Positions 25,025-33,129 of a DNA stretch of 49,318 nucleotides are shown piece by piece (position 1 is the first letter of the stretch; every line of letters begins with the position of its first letter). The position numbers and the translations under genes are program-made. The stretch is from an uncultured bacterium (GTDB taxonomy: Bacteria > Elusimicrobiota > Elusimicrobia > Elusimicrobiales > Elusimicrobiaceae). The notes under the pieces were generated by a model, which saw only the letters and a list, made by a program, of their open reading frames with translations, was not told where the DNA came from and made no database searches. Where the stretch lies: assembly GCA_949291365.1 (NCBI GenBank), contig CASEVJ010000012.1, positions 1 through 49,318 of the forward strand, read 5' to 3'.

Positions 25025-25044
25025 AAACAAAATTTATCAAAAAA
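25003..25044 (-). promoter_or_regulatory. Perfect 19-bp inverted repeat with the pilin AUG in its loop
   Basis: Arm TTTTTTGATAAATTTTGTT (25003-25021) and its exact complement (25026-25044) flank four bases, CATA on the plus strand. On the mRNA the loop is UAUG, holding the start codon. The 5' arm overlaps the predicted -10, and the 3' arm encodes the first residues, NKIYQK. Confidence 0.85.
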
Positions 25045-25059
25045 AAAAAACCGAGTCAA
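25031..25059 (-). promoter_or_regulatory. Pilin promoter with T12 spacer
   Basis: On the minus strand TTGACT (25054-25059) is followed by a 17-bp spacer containing a run of twelve T (plus-strand A25039-25050), then TAAATT (25031-25036). The -10 ends 6 nt before the ATG, so the transcript would be nearly leaderless. Loss or gain of a T would alter the spacer length. Confidence 0.6.
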
Positions 25060-25112
25060 GCTCTGTCAAAACCCGCAGGCAACCAGTAGCTGCCCCCAAA
25101 GTTTTTGTATAC

Positions 25113-25147
25113 AAAAGAGGCGGAACTTATTCTGTTCCGCCTCTTTT
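25113..25147 (-). terminator. Terminator after adenosine deaminase
   Basis: GAGGCGGAAC/GTTCCGCCTC stem with a 7-nt loop, extended by AAAA/TTTT on both sides. It ends the PIN/TRAM-to-deaminase operon. Confidence 0.85.
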
Positions 25148-25164
25148 GTTTTTAACTGGGCTGA

Positions 25165-26382
25165 TTAATCCAAATATTTTTTAGCCAGTTCATCGTAGCG
25201 GTTGCTTACCTGCCGAACAAAAATACGTCTGTCCATATAACTGCCCGGGAAAAAAGCCCCCTTAAAACCGGCTATCACAATATTTTTAAACTCCTTGCGC
25301 GTCAGCGGAATATGCTTTACCAGCAGCTCCAATTCTTTGCTGACGGTGGTGTTGGACACTAGGCGGTTGTCGGTAGCGATACTGACCGAGAGCCCCCGCT
25401 TAATCATTTCCCGCACCGGATGTTTGGAAACGGATTTGATTTCCGGCAGAGTCTGCAAATTGCTGGTCAGGCACACCTCTACGCCAATACGTTCGCTGGC
25501 TATATAATTGGCCAAGGCCTCCACATAAGCGGTTTTGTCTTTGACTTTGCGGTCTTTAATCAGTGCCGCATCAAACAGATGCGTGCCATGGCCTATGCGG
25601 TTGGCGTAGCAGTCGGTAATGGCCTGGAAAATGGATTCCGGGCCATAGGCCTCCCCGGAGTGGACGGTTTTGCGCATAAAATTTTTATGCACATATTTAT
25701 AGGCCTCCACATGGTCAGAGGCCGGATAGCCGGCTTCTTCGCCAGCCAAGTCAAAGCCCACCACCGGCAGGTGTTCTTCGCGCGCCAGCTTGACCATCAG
25801 CCGCGCCAGCTCCAATGAAGCCACGCCAAAAATTTCCGATTTGGAATACTGGGAAAGCGCCCCAATCAGGTTTTTATAATAGGGCGACATAAACGCATTA
25901 AAGCTGCGCATCGCACAGGCGATGACCCCAAAGTAAAAGGGCAAATCCTTGCCGTTTTTTACTTCTGCACGGCTGTTATGCTCTTTCTGCGCACGCTGCA
26001 GCCCGGCCACCACCGCGCGAACGGCTTCGGCCACTGTCAGCGTTTCGCTGGCGTGCAGCTGCGGGGCAAAGCGCACTTCCATATAGCGCACCCCTTCGGC
26101 AATAGCGTCCTGCCCCAGCTCATAGGCAATGCGCTCTATATTCTCTTTATTGCGCATAACCGCCGTCGTATAATTAAATCCCTGTAAATATTCCGGCAAA
26201 GAAGCGTATTGTTTTTTAAATACTTTCTCGCGCAGGCCCTTTTCCGTATAAGCCGGCAGAGAAACGCCTTCTTTTTGGGCTAGCTCAATCAACGTAGACA
26301 AACGCAACGACCCGTCTAAATGCACATGCAAATCGGCCTTGGGGATAAGGCGGATAAATTCAGCGCTTATTTTATGGTTCAT
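25165..26382 (-). CDS. add: Adenosine deaminase-family protein
   Basis: A 405-residue amidohydrolase that deaminates adenosine to inosine in purine salvage. Zinc ligands H19 and H21 are in ADLHVHLDGSLR. Later motifs are EVRFAPQLH, HSGEAYGPESI with the catalytic Glu-type residue, NRIGHGTHL, and SLSVSIATDNRLVSNTTVSKE, where the metal Asp is in TDN rather than the TDD of mammalian enzymes. TDNRLxS variants are known in bacterial adenosine deaminases, so activity is likely. It is about 50 residues longer than the minimal family. Its start overlaps the cysS stop by 4 bases. It could act on another adenosine-like substrate. Confidence 0.88.
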   Translation of the reverse strand: MNHKISAEFIRLIPKADLHVHLDGSLRLSTLIELAQKEGVSLPAYTEKGLREKVFKKQYASLPEYLQGFNYTTAVMRNKENIERIAYELGQDAIAEGVRYMEVRFAPQLHASETLTVAEAVRAVVAGLQRAQKEHNSRAEVKNGKDLPFYFGVIACAMRSFNAFMSPYYKNLIGALSQYSKSEIFGVASLELARLMVKLAREEHLPVVGFDLAGEEAGYPASDHVEAYKYVHKNFMRKTVHSGEAYGPESIFQAITDCYANRIGHGTHLFDAALIKDRKVKDKTAYVEALANYIASERIGVEVCLTSNLQTLPEIKSVSKHPVREMIKRGLSVSIATDNRLVSNTTVSKELELLVKHIPLTRKEFKNIVIAGFKGAFFPGSYMDRRIFVRQVSNRYDELAKKYLD

Positions 26383-27785
26383 TTTATCTTCTCCGTTTGT
26401 TGGCCTTGCGAGGTGTCTTTCACGCGGTAGCCGGCGGCGGCCAAGGCGTCGCGCAGGTCATCAGATTTTTTGTAATCTTTGGCGGCGCGGGCCGCGGCGC
26501 GCTGCTGAAGCAGCTGGCGCACCGCTTCGGGCAGTTCTTCGCTTTTTTCTTGCGGCGCGCGGAACAAATCCAGCGCTAGGATACTGTCTGCAAAATGCAA
26601 GAAATCCACCTTTTCAGCAGGGGTCAAATCATTGCCCCGCACGCAATCCCACACGGCGGCTAATGCTTTTGGAGCGTTCAAATCGTCCTCCATGGCAGCG
26701 CGGAAACGGGCCTTGGCCTGCTGCAGTGCCGCCTCCTGCCCAGAAGCGTGCTGGCCGCCCGCGGCGGAAACGGCCTGGGCGGTTTCCCGGCGAAGCGTTT
26801 GCAAACTTTTACGGGCAGAATCCAGCGATTCGTAGGTAAATTCCAATTGGGTGCGGTAATGCGCTGTCAGACACAAATAACGGTAATCCAGCGGATCATA
26901 GCCCTTGTCGCGCAATGTTTGCAGTGTGACAAACGTGCCGCCGGATTTGGACATTTTGCCCGCGCGCAGCACCAAAAATTCCCCATGCACCCAAAAACGC
27001 ACATAGCGCTGGCCGGTGGCGGCTTCGCTCTGGGCGATTTCGTTGGTGTGGTGCACAGACACATGGTCTATGCCGCCGCAATGTATGTCCACCGTCGGGC
27101 CCAAATATTTCATAGCCATAGCGGAGCATTCTATGTGCCAGCCCGGGAAACCTACCCCCCAGGGGCTCTCCCACTCCATTTGGCGTTTTTTGTCTTTGGG
27201 GGAAAATTTCCAGAGCGCAAAATCGGTCGGATTTCTTTTTTCCTCGCTCATTTCCACGCGGGCGCCGCCTTTGAGCCCTTCCAAGCGGCTGCGGCCCACC
27301 AGAGCGTCGTAGCGGGGGAATTTGGACGTGTCGTAATAAATTCCATCAGAGGTGCGATAAGTGTAGCCCTTTTCTTCCAAGGTTTTTACCAATGCAATCA
27401 TTTCCGGTATATGCGCCGTAGCACGGCTGATTACCGTGGGGCGAGTGCAGTGCAATGCGTCAAAATCTTCAAAAAATTTCTGCTCGTAATATTTGGCGAT
27501 TTCCCAGGCGCTTTTGCCTTCGCGCGCGGTGGCCACTTCCATTTTGTCTTCGCCGTCGTCGGCGTCGGACACCAGGTGCCCCACATCGGTCACGTTCATC
27601 ACATGTTTGAGCGGCATGCTCAAACGCAACGTACGCGCCAGCAAATCTTCAAAAATATAGGTGCGCATGTTTCCAATGTGTGCATAGTTATATACCGTCG
27701 GGCCGCAGCAGTACATGGTCGCTTCCTGGCTGTGAAGCGGAGTAAAAACGTCTTTGCGGCGGGTTTCGGTATTATAAAGTTGCAT
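26379..27785 (-). CDS. cysS: Cysteinyl-tRNA synthetase
   Basis: A 468-residue class I tRNA synthetase charging tRNA-Cys. The Zn-binding Cys begins MYCCGPTVYNYAHIGN, which includes the HIGH-type motif. GFPGWHIECSAMAMKYLG and HHTNEIAQSEA follow, and KMSKSGGTF closes the ATP site. A C-terminal DALR-like helical domain ends the protein. Its start lies 14 bases inside the preceding lipoprotein gene. It is essential, so the operon should be well expressed. Confidence 0.97.
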   Translation of the reverse strand: MQLYNTETRRKDVFTPLHSQEATMYCCGPTVYNYAHIGNMRTYIFEDLLARTLRLSMPLKHVMNVTDVGHLVSDADDGEDKMEVATAREGKSAWEIAKYYEQKFFEDFDALHCTRPTVISRATAHIPEMIALVKTLEEKGYTYRTSDGIYYDTSKFPRYDALVGRSRLEGLKGGARVEMSEEKRNPTDFALWKFSPKDKKRQMEWESPWGVGFPGWHIECSAMAMKYLGPTVDIHCGGIDHVSVHHTNEIAQSEAATGQRYVRFWVHGEFLVLRAGKMSKSGGTFVTLQTLRDKGYDPLDYRYLCLTAHYRTQLEFTYESLDSARKSLQTLRRETAQAVSAAGGQHASGQEAALQQAKARFRAAMEDDLNAPKALAAVWDCVRGNDLTPAEKVDFLHFADSILALDLFRAPQEKSEELPEAVRQLLQQRAAARAAKDYKKSDDLRDALAAAGYRVKDTSQGQQTEKIK

Positions 27786-28353
27786 TAGTTTGGGCCTCTT
27801 TGAGTAAAGTGTTGTATTGTTTTACCAAGGTATTAAAAAACAAATTGCAGGTATCCTGACCGACTTCGTTGGCGGCCTGCTCACCTAAAATACAGCTTAC
27901 TTCAATGTCAGAGAGCGGGTTGACCGCGCCCACGCTGGCGATGGAATAGGTAAATCCCGCCGGGCGGTAGGTGCGCAGGGCCTGTTTATAGGCCGCGTCC
28001 AACGCTTTTTGGAACAAAGCCATATTTTTGGAATTGGCCGACGCGCCCAGCTTAACGCGCTTGGCGGCGGCAATTACCGTCACGTCCGTATAGCGCCCGT
28101 ACGAAGCGGCAATTTCTTCTGACGTAAAATCCTGGCTTTCATCTAATGTTTCTTCTTCCTGCGGAAAATCGTATTCGTCCAAAATGCTGGGGGCAGGCAG
28201 TTCCCCGTAATAATTATCCCCCATAAACCCTGACGGGTTTTCATAGGCGGAATAATCTATGCCTTTTAATTTACGGTTGGACGTATAATCCACGCTGCTG
28301 CAGGCCGCAGTCAGCAAAGCGCACAACATACAAAATGCAACTGCTTTTTTCAT
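27772..28353 (-). CDS. Lipoprotein of unknown function
   Basis: A 193-residue exported lipoprotein. The N-terminus MKKAVAFCMLCALLTAAC is a lipoprotein signal peptide with lipobox LTAAC (lipidated Cys18). An acidic region (residues 55-80, rich in D/E) precedes a folded part with TVIAAAKRVKLGASA and a C-terminal helix. Two Cys pairs could form disulfides (ISCILG and QDTCNLF regions). No family is recognised. Overlaps of 4 and 14 bases with ispDF and cysS show co-translation in a housekeeping operon. Its lipidation would use Lgt, Lsp and the lnt product encoded near 39 kb. Confidence 0.8.
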   Translation of the reverse strand: MKKAVAFCMLCALLTAACSSVDYTSNRKLKGIDYSAYENPSGFMGDNYYGELPAPSILDEYDFPQEEETLDESQDFTSEEIAASYGRYTDVTVIAAAKRVKLGASANSKNMALFQKALDAAYKQALRTYRPAGFTYSIASVGAVNPLSDIEVSCILGEQAANEVGQDTCNLFFNTLVKQYNTLLKEAQTNATL

Positions 28354-29504
28354 TTCTCTTCTCCGATAAGTAAACTAGCCACCGCATGGCACATGGCCGC
28401 TTCCCCGCGGCCGATTTCGCCTACATGCTCGTGGCTTTTGGATTTAAAGCTCACGTCTTTTTCATCCATTTCAAAAATCCGGGCCAAAGACGCTCTCACC
28501 GCCGGATAATGCGGGCTGATTTTGGGTTCCTGTGTAACCAGCGTCACGTCTATATGCACCAGCCGGGCCTGGTTTTCGTGCACAATCTGCAGCACGCGTT
28601 TGGCAATTTCCCGACTGTCTATGCCCTCTATAGTAGGGTCAGAAGGCGGGAACAAAAGCCCTATTTCCCCCTGGCACAGCGCTCCCAATATGGCATCGCA
28701 CACCGCGTGCAGCACTACATCCCCGTCGCTGTGGCCGACAAACCCTTTGCTGTGGGGCAGCTCCACCCCGCCAATGATAAATTTGCGCCCGGCTGCCAGC
28801 CGGTGCAAATCAAATCCAAAGCCCGTGCGCAGGCGCGCGCCGGTATTAAAAAACGCTTCCGCCATTACCAAATCCTCCGGCGTAGTAATTTTCAAATTCC
28901 GATAGTCCGACGGCTCTATCTTTACGCTTACCCCCAGCCGCTCCACCAGCTGGGATTCGTCCGTAGCGTCCTGCAAATGGCCAAATTTGTCCAGTGCCCG
29001 GCGCAGCACGTCCGCCCGGTAACACTGCGGCGTCTGCGCCGCCCACAAGCTGCTGCGCTCCAGCGTGCGTTCCACCGTGCCGGCACGCACTTGTTTGACG
29101 GTGTCTTTTACAGGCACCGCCAGCACCGCCGCCCCTTGGGCAAAACCGCTCTTTAAACACCGCGCCGCCGCCTGCGGCGACACCAGCGGCCGCGCGCCGT
29201 CATGCACGGCTACGGCCTGTACGCGGCTGTCTAATGCCTGCACCCCGCTGATGACCGAAGCCATACGGGTCGGCCCGGGAGCGGCAAAAGTGATATCGGG
29301 AAAATAGTTCTTGAGGATTTCGCGGTTTTCCGCAGCGGTCACTACAACAATTTGGCGCACAAAAGGTATCTGCTTAAATGCGTCTACGGCACGCACCAGC
29401 ACCGGCCGGCCCGCCAACGGCAACATCTGTTTGGGGCGGCCCATTCGTTTGCCTAATCCGCCGGCTACAATAACCGCCGCGGCAAAAGAAAGTTCTTCTT
29501 CCAT
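28350..29504 (-). CDS. ispDF: Bifunctional IspD/IspF isoprenoid enzyme
   Basis: A 384-residue fusion catalysing two steps of the MEP pathway. The N-terminal IspD half has VIVAGGLGKRMGRPKQMLPLAGRPV, VHDGARPLV and ATDESQLVE and makes 4-diphosphocytidyl-methylerythritol. The C-terminal IspF half (from about residue 228) has RTGFGFDLHRL, GHSDGDVVLHAVCDAILGA and FKSKSHEHVGEIGRGEA, with zinc ligands in DxH. The IspE step is encoded elsewhere. The ATG at 29504 is preferred, with AGGAAGG just upstream overlapping the stop of the PIN/TRAM gene; an in-frame start at 29528 is less likely. Fusions of D and F often channel or couple non-adjacent steps. Confidence 0.96.
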   Translation of the reverse strand: MEEELSFAAAVIVAGGLGKRMGRPKQMLPLAGRPVLVRAVDAFKQIPFVRQIVVVTAAENREILKNYFPDITFAAPGPTRMASVISGVQALDSRVQAVAVHDGARPLVSPQAAARCLKSGFAQGAAVLAVPVKDTVKQVRAGTVERTLERSSLWAAQTPQCYRADVLRRALDKFGHLQDATDESQLVERLGVSVKIEPSDYRNLKITTPEDLVMAEAFFNTGARLRTGFGFDLHRLAAGRKFIIGGVELPHSKGFVGHSDGDVVLHAVCDAILGALCQGEIGLLFPPSDPTIEGIDSREIAKRVLQIVHENQARLVHIDVTLVTQEPKISPHYPAVRASLARIFEMDEKDVSFKSKSHEHVGEIGRGEAAMCHAVASLLIGEEK

Positions 29505-29511
29505 GCCCTTC

Positions 29512-30459
29512 CTATTTGGTCTTGGCAAAAATCATACGGCCCGAAGAGGTTTGCAAAATAGAATACACCGAAACTTCGGCCCGTTTGCCAATAAATTTGC
29601 GTCCGTCTTCCACCACGACCATCGTGCCGTCGTCTAAATACCCAATGCCCTGTTCTTTTTCTTTTCCGTCTTTCATAATGAACAAAGACATCGTTTCGCC
29701 GGGCAGCACCACCGGTTTAAGCGCGGTGGCCAAATCGGCTATATTTAACACCACCACATCATACAGCGCGCCGATTTTGTTTACATTAAAATCCAGCGTA
29801 ACCACTTCCGCGTCAAAACTTTTAGCCAGTTTGACTACGCGCTCCACATCGTTTTCGGCGCGGGGAGTTTTGGACGTGACGCGCACGGCAATTTCCTTCA
29901 GTTCCTGCAGCCGGCTGGCTACGTCCAATCCGCGGCGGCCTTTGGCGCGCTCCAACGGGTCTTTGGAAGCGGCCATTTTGTTCAGTGTTTCCAACACAAA
30001 CACCGGAATAACAATGATGCCGGAGAGAAAATTGATTTCACACAAATCTACAATGCGCCCGTCCATCAGCGCGCTCACATCGGCCACTTTCAAGTGGCGG
30101 CCTTTGTAAGAGAGCCCTTCCAAATCACGCGATTTAAACAAGCTGGCCAGCACCCCAAATACAATCAGCCCGATTTCTACCGTCCGCCCGTAGTCGGCCC
30201 ACCAGGCCAAAGAGGCCGGGGTGGAAAAATTTTGCATGGCATAATCGGTAAATACAAACAGCAAATACCCCAGCAAAAAGCCGGAGCAGGCAATCATGAT
30301 TTTAATCAAACGCAGCCGTTTAAACACGGCTTCGGCAATAATCACAATCAGTGCACACAATAGCCCCGCCGCCAGAGAGACCGGGTCTTTGTCTATAAAA
30401 TCATACGTCAAAAACGGAAACGCAATCAGCGTAGAAAACCGAAAAATCCAAATAGGCAT
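29512..30459 (-). CDS. Membrane-anchored PIN/TRAM domain protein (YacL-like)
   Basis: A 315-residue protein. About four hydrophobic helices occupy the first 110 residues, then a PIN nuclease-like domain (VADVSALMDGRIVDL with acidic residues; RRGLDVASRLQEL; DAEVVTLDFNVNKIGAL) and a C-terminal TRAM-like RNA-binding strand region (KPVVLPGETMSLFIMKDGKEKEQGIGYLDDGTMVVVEDG). This matches the YacL family, a probable membrane-bound RNase of unknown target. It leads a five-gene operon with ispDF, as in many Firmicutes, where yacL lies next to ispD/ispF. Confidence 0.92.
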   Translation of the reverse strand: MPIWIFRFSTLIAFPFLTYDFIDKDPVSLAAGLLCALIVIIAEAVFKRLRLIKIMIACSGFLLGYLLFVFTDYAMQNFSTPASLAWWADYGRTVEIGLIVFGVLASLFKSRDLEGLSYKGRHLKVADVSALMDGRIVDLCEINFLSGIIVIPVFVLETLNKMAASKDPLERAKGRRGLDVASRLQELKEIAVRVTSKTPRAENDVERVVKLAKSFDAEVVTLDFNVNKIGALYDVVVLNIADLATALKPVVLPGETMSLFIMKDGKEKEQGIGYLDDGTMVVVEDGRKFIGKRAEVSVYSILQTSSGRMIFAKTK

Positions 30460-30516
30460 ACGCCCTCCGATAAGCCCGCCGGACGCACCGGCCGGTATAG
30501 ATTAAAGTATATGTAT

Positions 30517-30546
30517 ATTTTATCATTACAGCGGGCTGTTTGTCAG
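30517..30546 (-). promoter_or_regulatory. Promoter of the PIN/TRAM-ispDF-cysS operon
   Basis: On the minus strand CTGACA (30541-30546) and TAAAAT (30517-30522), 5 of 6 each, are 18 bp apart. GGAGGGCGT precedes the start codon. Confidence 0.65.
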
Positions 30547-30581
30547 GCGGCTTGCCGCGGGGGTTTTGGGGGCTTCTGTAC

Positions 30582-30610
30582 AAAAAAGCCCCGCCTTGAG
30601 GCGGGGCTTT
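30582..30610 (-). terminator. Terminator of the Cys-rich pilin gene
   Basis: AAAGCCCCGCC/GGCGGGGCTTT (30585-30595 with 30600-30610), 4-nt loop, T6 on the minus strand, 45 nt after the gene. Confidence 0.92.
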
Positions 30611-30655
30611 GTTGCCTTGGAGAGGACAACAGCGTTCACAACCCAAGCACTTCTA

Positions 30656-32056
30656 TCAGCAGGAACATGTCCGCTGTTCCCAGCTCATTGTGCAACTGTA
30701 TGAAGCTGTCTGGGAATCAGAAGTGGCAGAGGTAATACGGCAATTAGACAATTTGTAATTCTGCCGGCAAGTCTGCCCTTTGCTGGTGCAGGGCAGAGAG
30801 CAGTTGCCGCGGCAACCTTCTACGCTGTCGGGACAGTCAAAACTGCCCGTGCCGCCCTGATTTTGTACAAACTGAAACAGATTGCCGGATTGATAGTCAA
30901 TAGAAACCTGTTGGCTTTCCCGCGTGTATGAAGAACCATATTTGCAGGAAGAACCGCTGCTGCCGCTGCAGCTGCAGCTGCACTCTTCATCTGCACAAAT
31001 TTCTTCCGCATACCCTAAATCAATGGTGTCAGATTCGTCTGCGCAGGTCTGAATAACGGTGCAACAGCCGGCCCCTCCTCCCACCACGCTGCCGTCCGGC
31101 GCGCAACAGGCAGACAAATTATATTTACCGGTAGCCGGGTCAAACGGGTGGCCAATTTTGCAGGGACAGGAGCCGGCCTCATTGCGTTCCCCGGCACGGT
31201 AAACTTCCGATTCCGCACAGACACATTGGTTGGCAGTTTTAGAACACTCTCCCAATGCCATCGTCCATTGTCCGTCCACACATTTCATGGTAGTTTGGGT
31301 GCCGCAGCCGTTGCAGGATTGCTCGCCGGAAGTTTCACCGTCCTGGCAGACGGCTTCTTGTTTTTCGGCACAGTCTTCTTTCGTCAATTCCCATTGGCAG
31401 GAATTGCTGCAAGTATACTGCTTGCCGCTGCCTTCAAGACCGGAAGCGCAGGCCTCACTCTTGGTCGCGCCGGCAGAGCACACTCCCTGCCCGCTGCAGC
31501 TGCTCCAAGAGCCCGTCACCCAGTCGCCTGTGCTTGTATCACAGCTAACGCTGCGTGTTTGCGTACCGCAATTGCCGCAGCTCTGGCTGGCCACCGGTTT
31601 GGACGCGTTGGAACATTCATATACCTGCGGAGCCGGGGGCTCGGCGGCACATTCATCTGCCGCTACCGTCAGCGAAGAACACAGCGGATAGCTTTTGTTC
31701 AAACTCTCGCAGTAGTCGCCTTCACAGCAAATGACCCCGTCTTTGTAGGAAGGCATCTTCAGCTCGTATCCTCTGCCGGAAGAGGCCGCAATACCCTGCG
31801 CACTTAATGTATATGAGTAATTTCCTTTTCCCAAATTCGCTATCATAGAAAGCTTGCTGGCATCAGTCAAATACTCTTTGCCAAATACGCAACGATTTTC
31901 CTGCTCCGTGCGTACGGCGGAAAAAATTTCTTCCGCTTCAGATGTCTTCCGGGTTTCCAATACCCGTGAAAACTTTGGTACGGCCACCGCCGCCAGTACA
32001 CCCAAGACGATGACCACTACCAAAAGTTCCGTCAACGTAAATGCTTTTTTTCTCAT
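30656..32056 (-). CDS. Large Cys-rich pilin-like secreted protein
   Basis: A 466-residue protein with a type III (prepilin) signal, KKA|FTLTELLVVVIVLGVLAAVAVPKFSRVLE, expected to be cut before Phe6. The helix is followed by a pseudopilin-like domain to about residue 140 and then about 300 residues with 44 Cys in total by my count. Repeated stretches such as CGNCGTQTRSVSCD with GSWSSCSGQGVC and CNGCGTQTTMKCVDGQW recall thrombospondin type 1 repeats, stabilised by disulfides and typical of adhesion. A Ser/Cys-rich CSCSCSG tract follows. The start is fixed by GGAGG; an ATG six codons earlier is less likely. The promoter has a T12 spacer like that of the other pilin gene. Probably a tip adhesin or a secreted substrate of a type II/IV machine. 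Confidence 0.87.
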   Translation of the reverse strand: MRKKAFTLTELLVVVIVLGVLAAVAVPKFSRVLETRKTSEAEEIFSAVRTEQENRCVFGKEYLTDASKLSMIANLGKGNYSYTLSAQGIAASSGRGYELKMPSYKDGVICCEGDYCESLNKSYPLCSSLTVAADECAAEPPAPQVYECSNASKPVASQSCGNCGTQTRSVSCDTSTGDWVTGSWSSCSGQGVCSAGATKSEACASGLEGSGKQYTCSNSCQWELTKEDCAEKQEAVCQDGETSGEQSCNGCGTQTTMKCVDGQWTMALGECSKTANQCVCAESEVYRAGERNEAGSCPCKIGHPFDPATGKYNLSACCAPDGSVVGGGAGCCTVIQTCADESDTIDLGYAEEICADEECSCSCSGSSGSSCKYGSSYTRESQQVSIDYQSGNLFQFVQNQGGTGSFDCPDSVEGCRGNCSLPCTSKGQTCRQNYKLSNCRITSATSDSQTASYSCTMSWEQRTCSC

Positions 32057-32161
32057 TTTACCTCCGGGCTGCACCGACTAGAAACACACGAAAAGAGCCC
32101 TAAATGCCCATTAAAAAGACTTTTTGAATAGAGATTCTTTTTTTCTCCCAATTCACGAAAA

Positions 32162-32189
32162 AATGTAGCAAAAAAAAAAAACAAGTCAA
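32162..32189 (-). promoter_or_regulatory. Cys-rich pilin promoter with T12 spacer
   Basis: On the minus strand TTGACT (32184-32189), a 16-bp spacer almost filled by twelve T (plus-strand A32170-32181), and TACATT (32162-32167). The same layout as the other pilin promoter; the leader here is about 100 nt. Confidence 0.6.
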
Positions 32190-32252
32190 GGCAAAAGCTT
32201 CCCCCGGCTACATAACGGCAAGAAGGGCCTGCGAATTTGATATCATATAAAT

Positions 32253-33119
32253 ATGATCCTGGAAGGAAAAACCCTGGCCGCCCACATACGCGCCCCGCTT
32301 GCACAGCGGGCGGAGGCCGTACGCCAAAAATTGGGCCGCCCCATTTCGCTTTTTGCTATCGGCTCCACCGATGACTATGGGGCGTATGTCTATTTAAAAA
32401 AAGAAGTGCAGGCCGCGCAAAACCTGGGCGTACATACCCAGGTGCACGAAGTAAATAACGCCACGCCGGCAGACGCTTTTTTGCGCGTACTACAGCATGC
32501 TTCCTCCCAGCCCGATATAGACGCTATTTTAATCCCCCGCCCGCTGCCGCCGGCATTGGCGCAAAGCGGGTTTACCCGTTTTATTGCGCCGGAGAAAGAC
32601 ATTGACGGCATGTCTCACATTTCTGCCGGAAATTTGTTTCTATGCAAAACTTGGGAAGATGTGGAGCATTTGCCAACGTTTGTCCCTTGCACCGCTTTGG
32701 CTGTTATCCGCCTGTTGGACGCACACGGCATAGACCCGCAAGGCAAAGAAGCCGCCGTGATTGGCCGCTCCCCCACGGTAGGGCGGCCGCTGGCCCATTT
32801 GCTTACCTGCCGCAACGCAACCGTCAAAATCTGCCATACGTTTACGCAGGATTTGGCGGGTTCCCTGCAGCAGGCCGATTTGGTATGCGCCGCAGCCGGA
32901 CATCCGGGGCTGCTTTCCGAGAGCCATGTTAAAGCCGGAGCGACTGTTATAGATATCGCCACCAATTTGGACGCGCACGGCCAGCTCTGCGGGGACGCCT
33001 GCACCCAGGCGCTTTTAAAACGCGGGTGCCATGTTTCCCTGGTGCCCGGCGGAGTAGGCCCGGTAACGCTTGCGTGTTTACTGGAAAACATTATATTATC
33101 TGGGGAAAGGAAACTCTAA
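32253..33119 (+). CDS. folD: Methylenetetrahydrofolate dehydrogenase/cyclohydrolase
   Basis: A 288-residue bifunctional FolD, converting methylene-THF to formyl-THF in one-carbon metabolism. The Y-x3-K catalytic pair is in AYVYLKKE near residue 45-55, PEKDIDGMSHIS matches PEKDVDGFH, and the NAD(P) loop is AVIGRSPTVGRPLA. PGGVGPVTLACLLEN is the C-terminal signature. The substrate-side sequence ASxxY is replaced by DDYGAY. There is no Shine-Dalgarno before the ATG; TATCAT at 32241-32246 lies only 6 nt before it, so the mRNA may be leaderless. A lipoprotein gene follows 10 nt later. Confidence 0.93.
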   Translation: MILEGKTLAAHIRAPLAQRAEAVRQKLGRPISLFAIGSTDDYGAYVYLKKEVQAAQNLGVHTQVHEVNNATPADAFLRVLQHASSQPDIDAILIPRPLPPALAQSGFTRFIAPEKDIDGMSHISAGNLFLCKTWEDVEHLPTFVPCTALAVIRLLDAHGIDPQGKEAAVIGRSPTVGRPLAHLLTCRNATVKICHTFTQDLAGSLQQADLVCAAAGHPGLLSESHVKAGATVIDIATNLDAHGQLCGDACTQALLKRGCHVSLVPGGVGPVTLACLLENIILSGERKL

Positions 33120-33129
33120 AGGAGAAACT

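Noticed and set aside
26748..27788. A 346-codon open frame opposite cysS
   Set aside because: Antisense shadow of a well-conserved essential gene, with no family resemblance.
30955..30990. CTGCAG repeats in the Cys-rich pilin gene as a regulatory or CRISPR-like repeat
   Set aside because: They code for a run of Cys/Ser residues in the protein and are explained by codon use. No CRISPR array is seen anywhere in the window.
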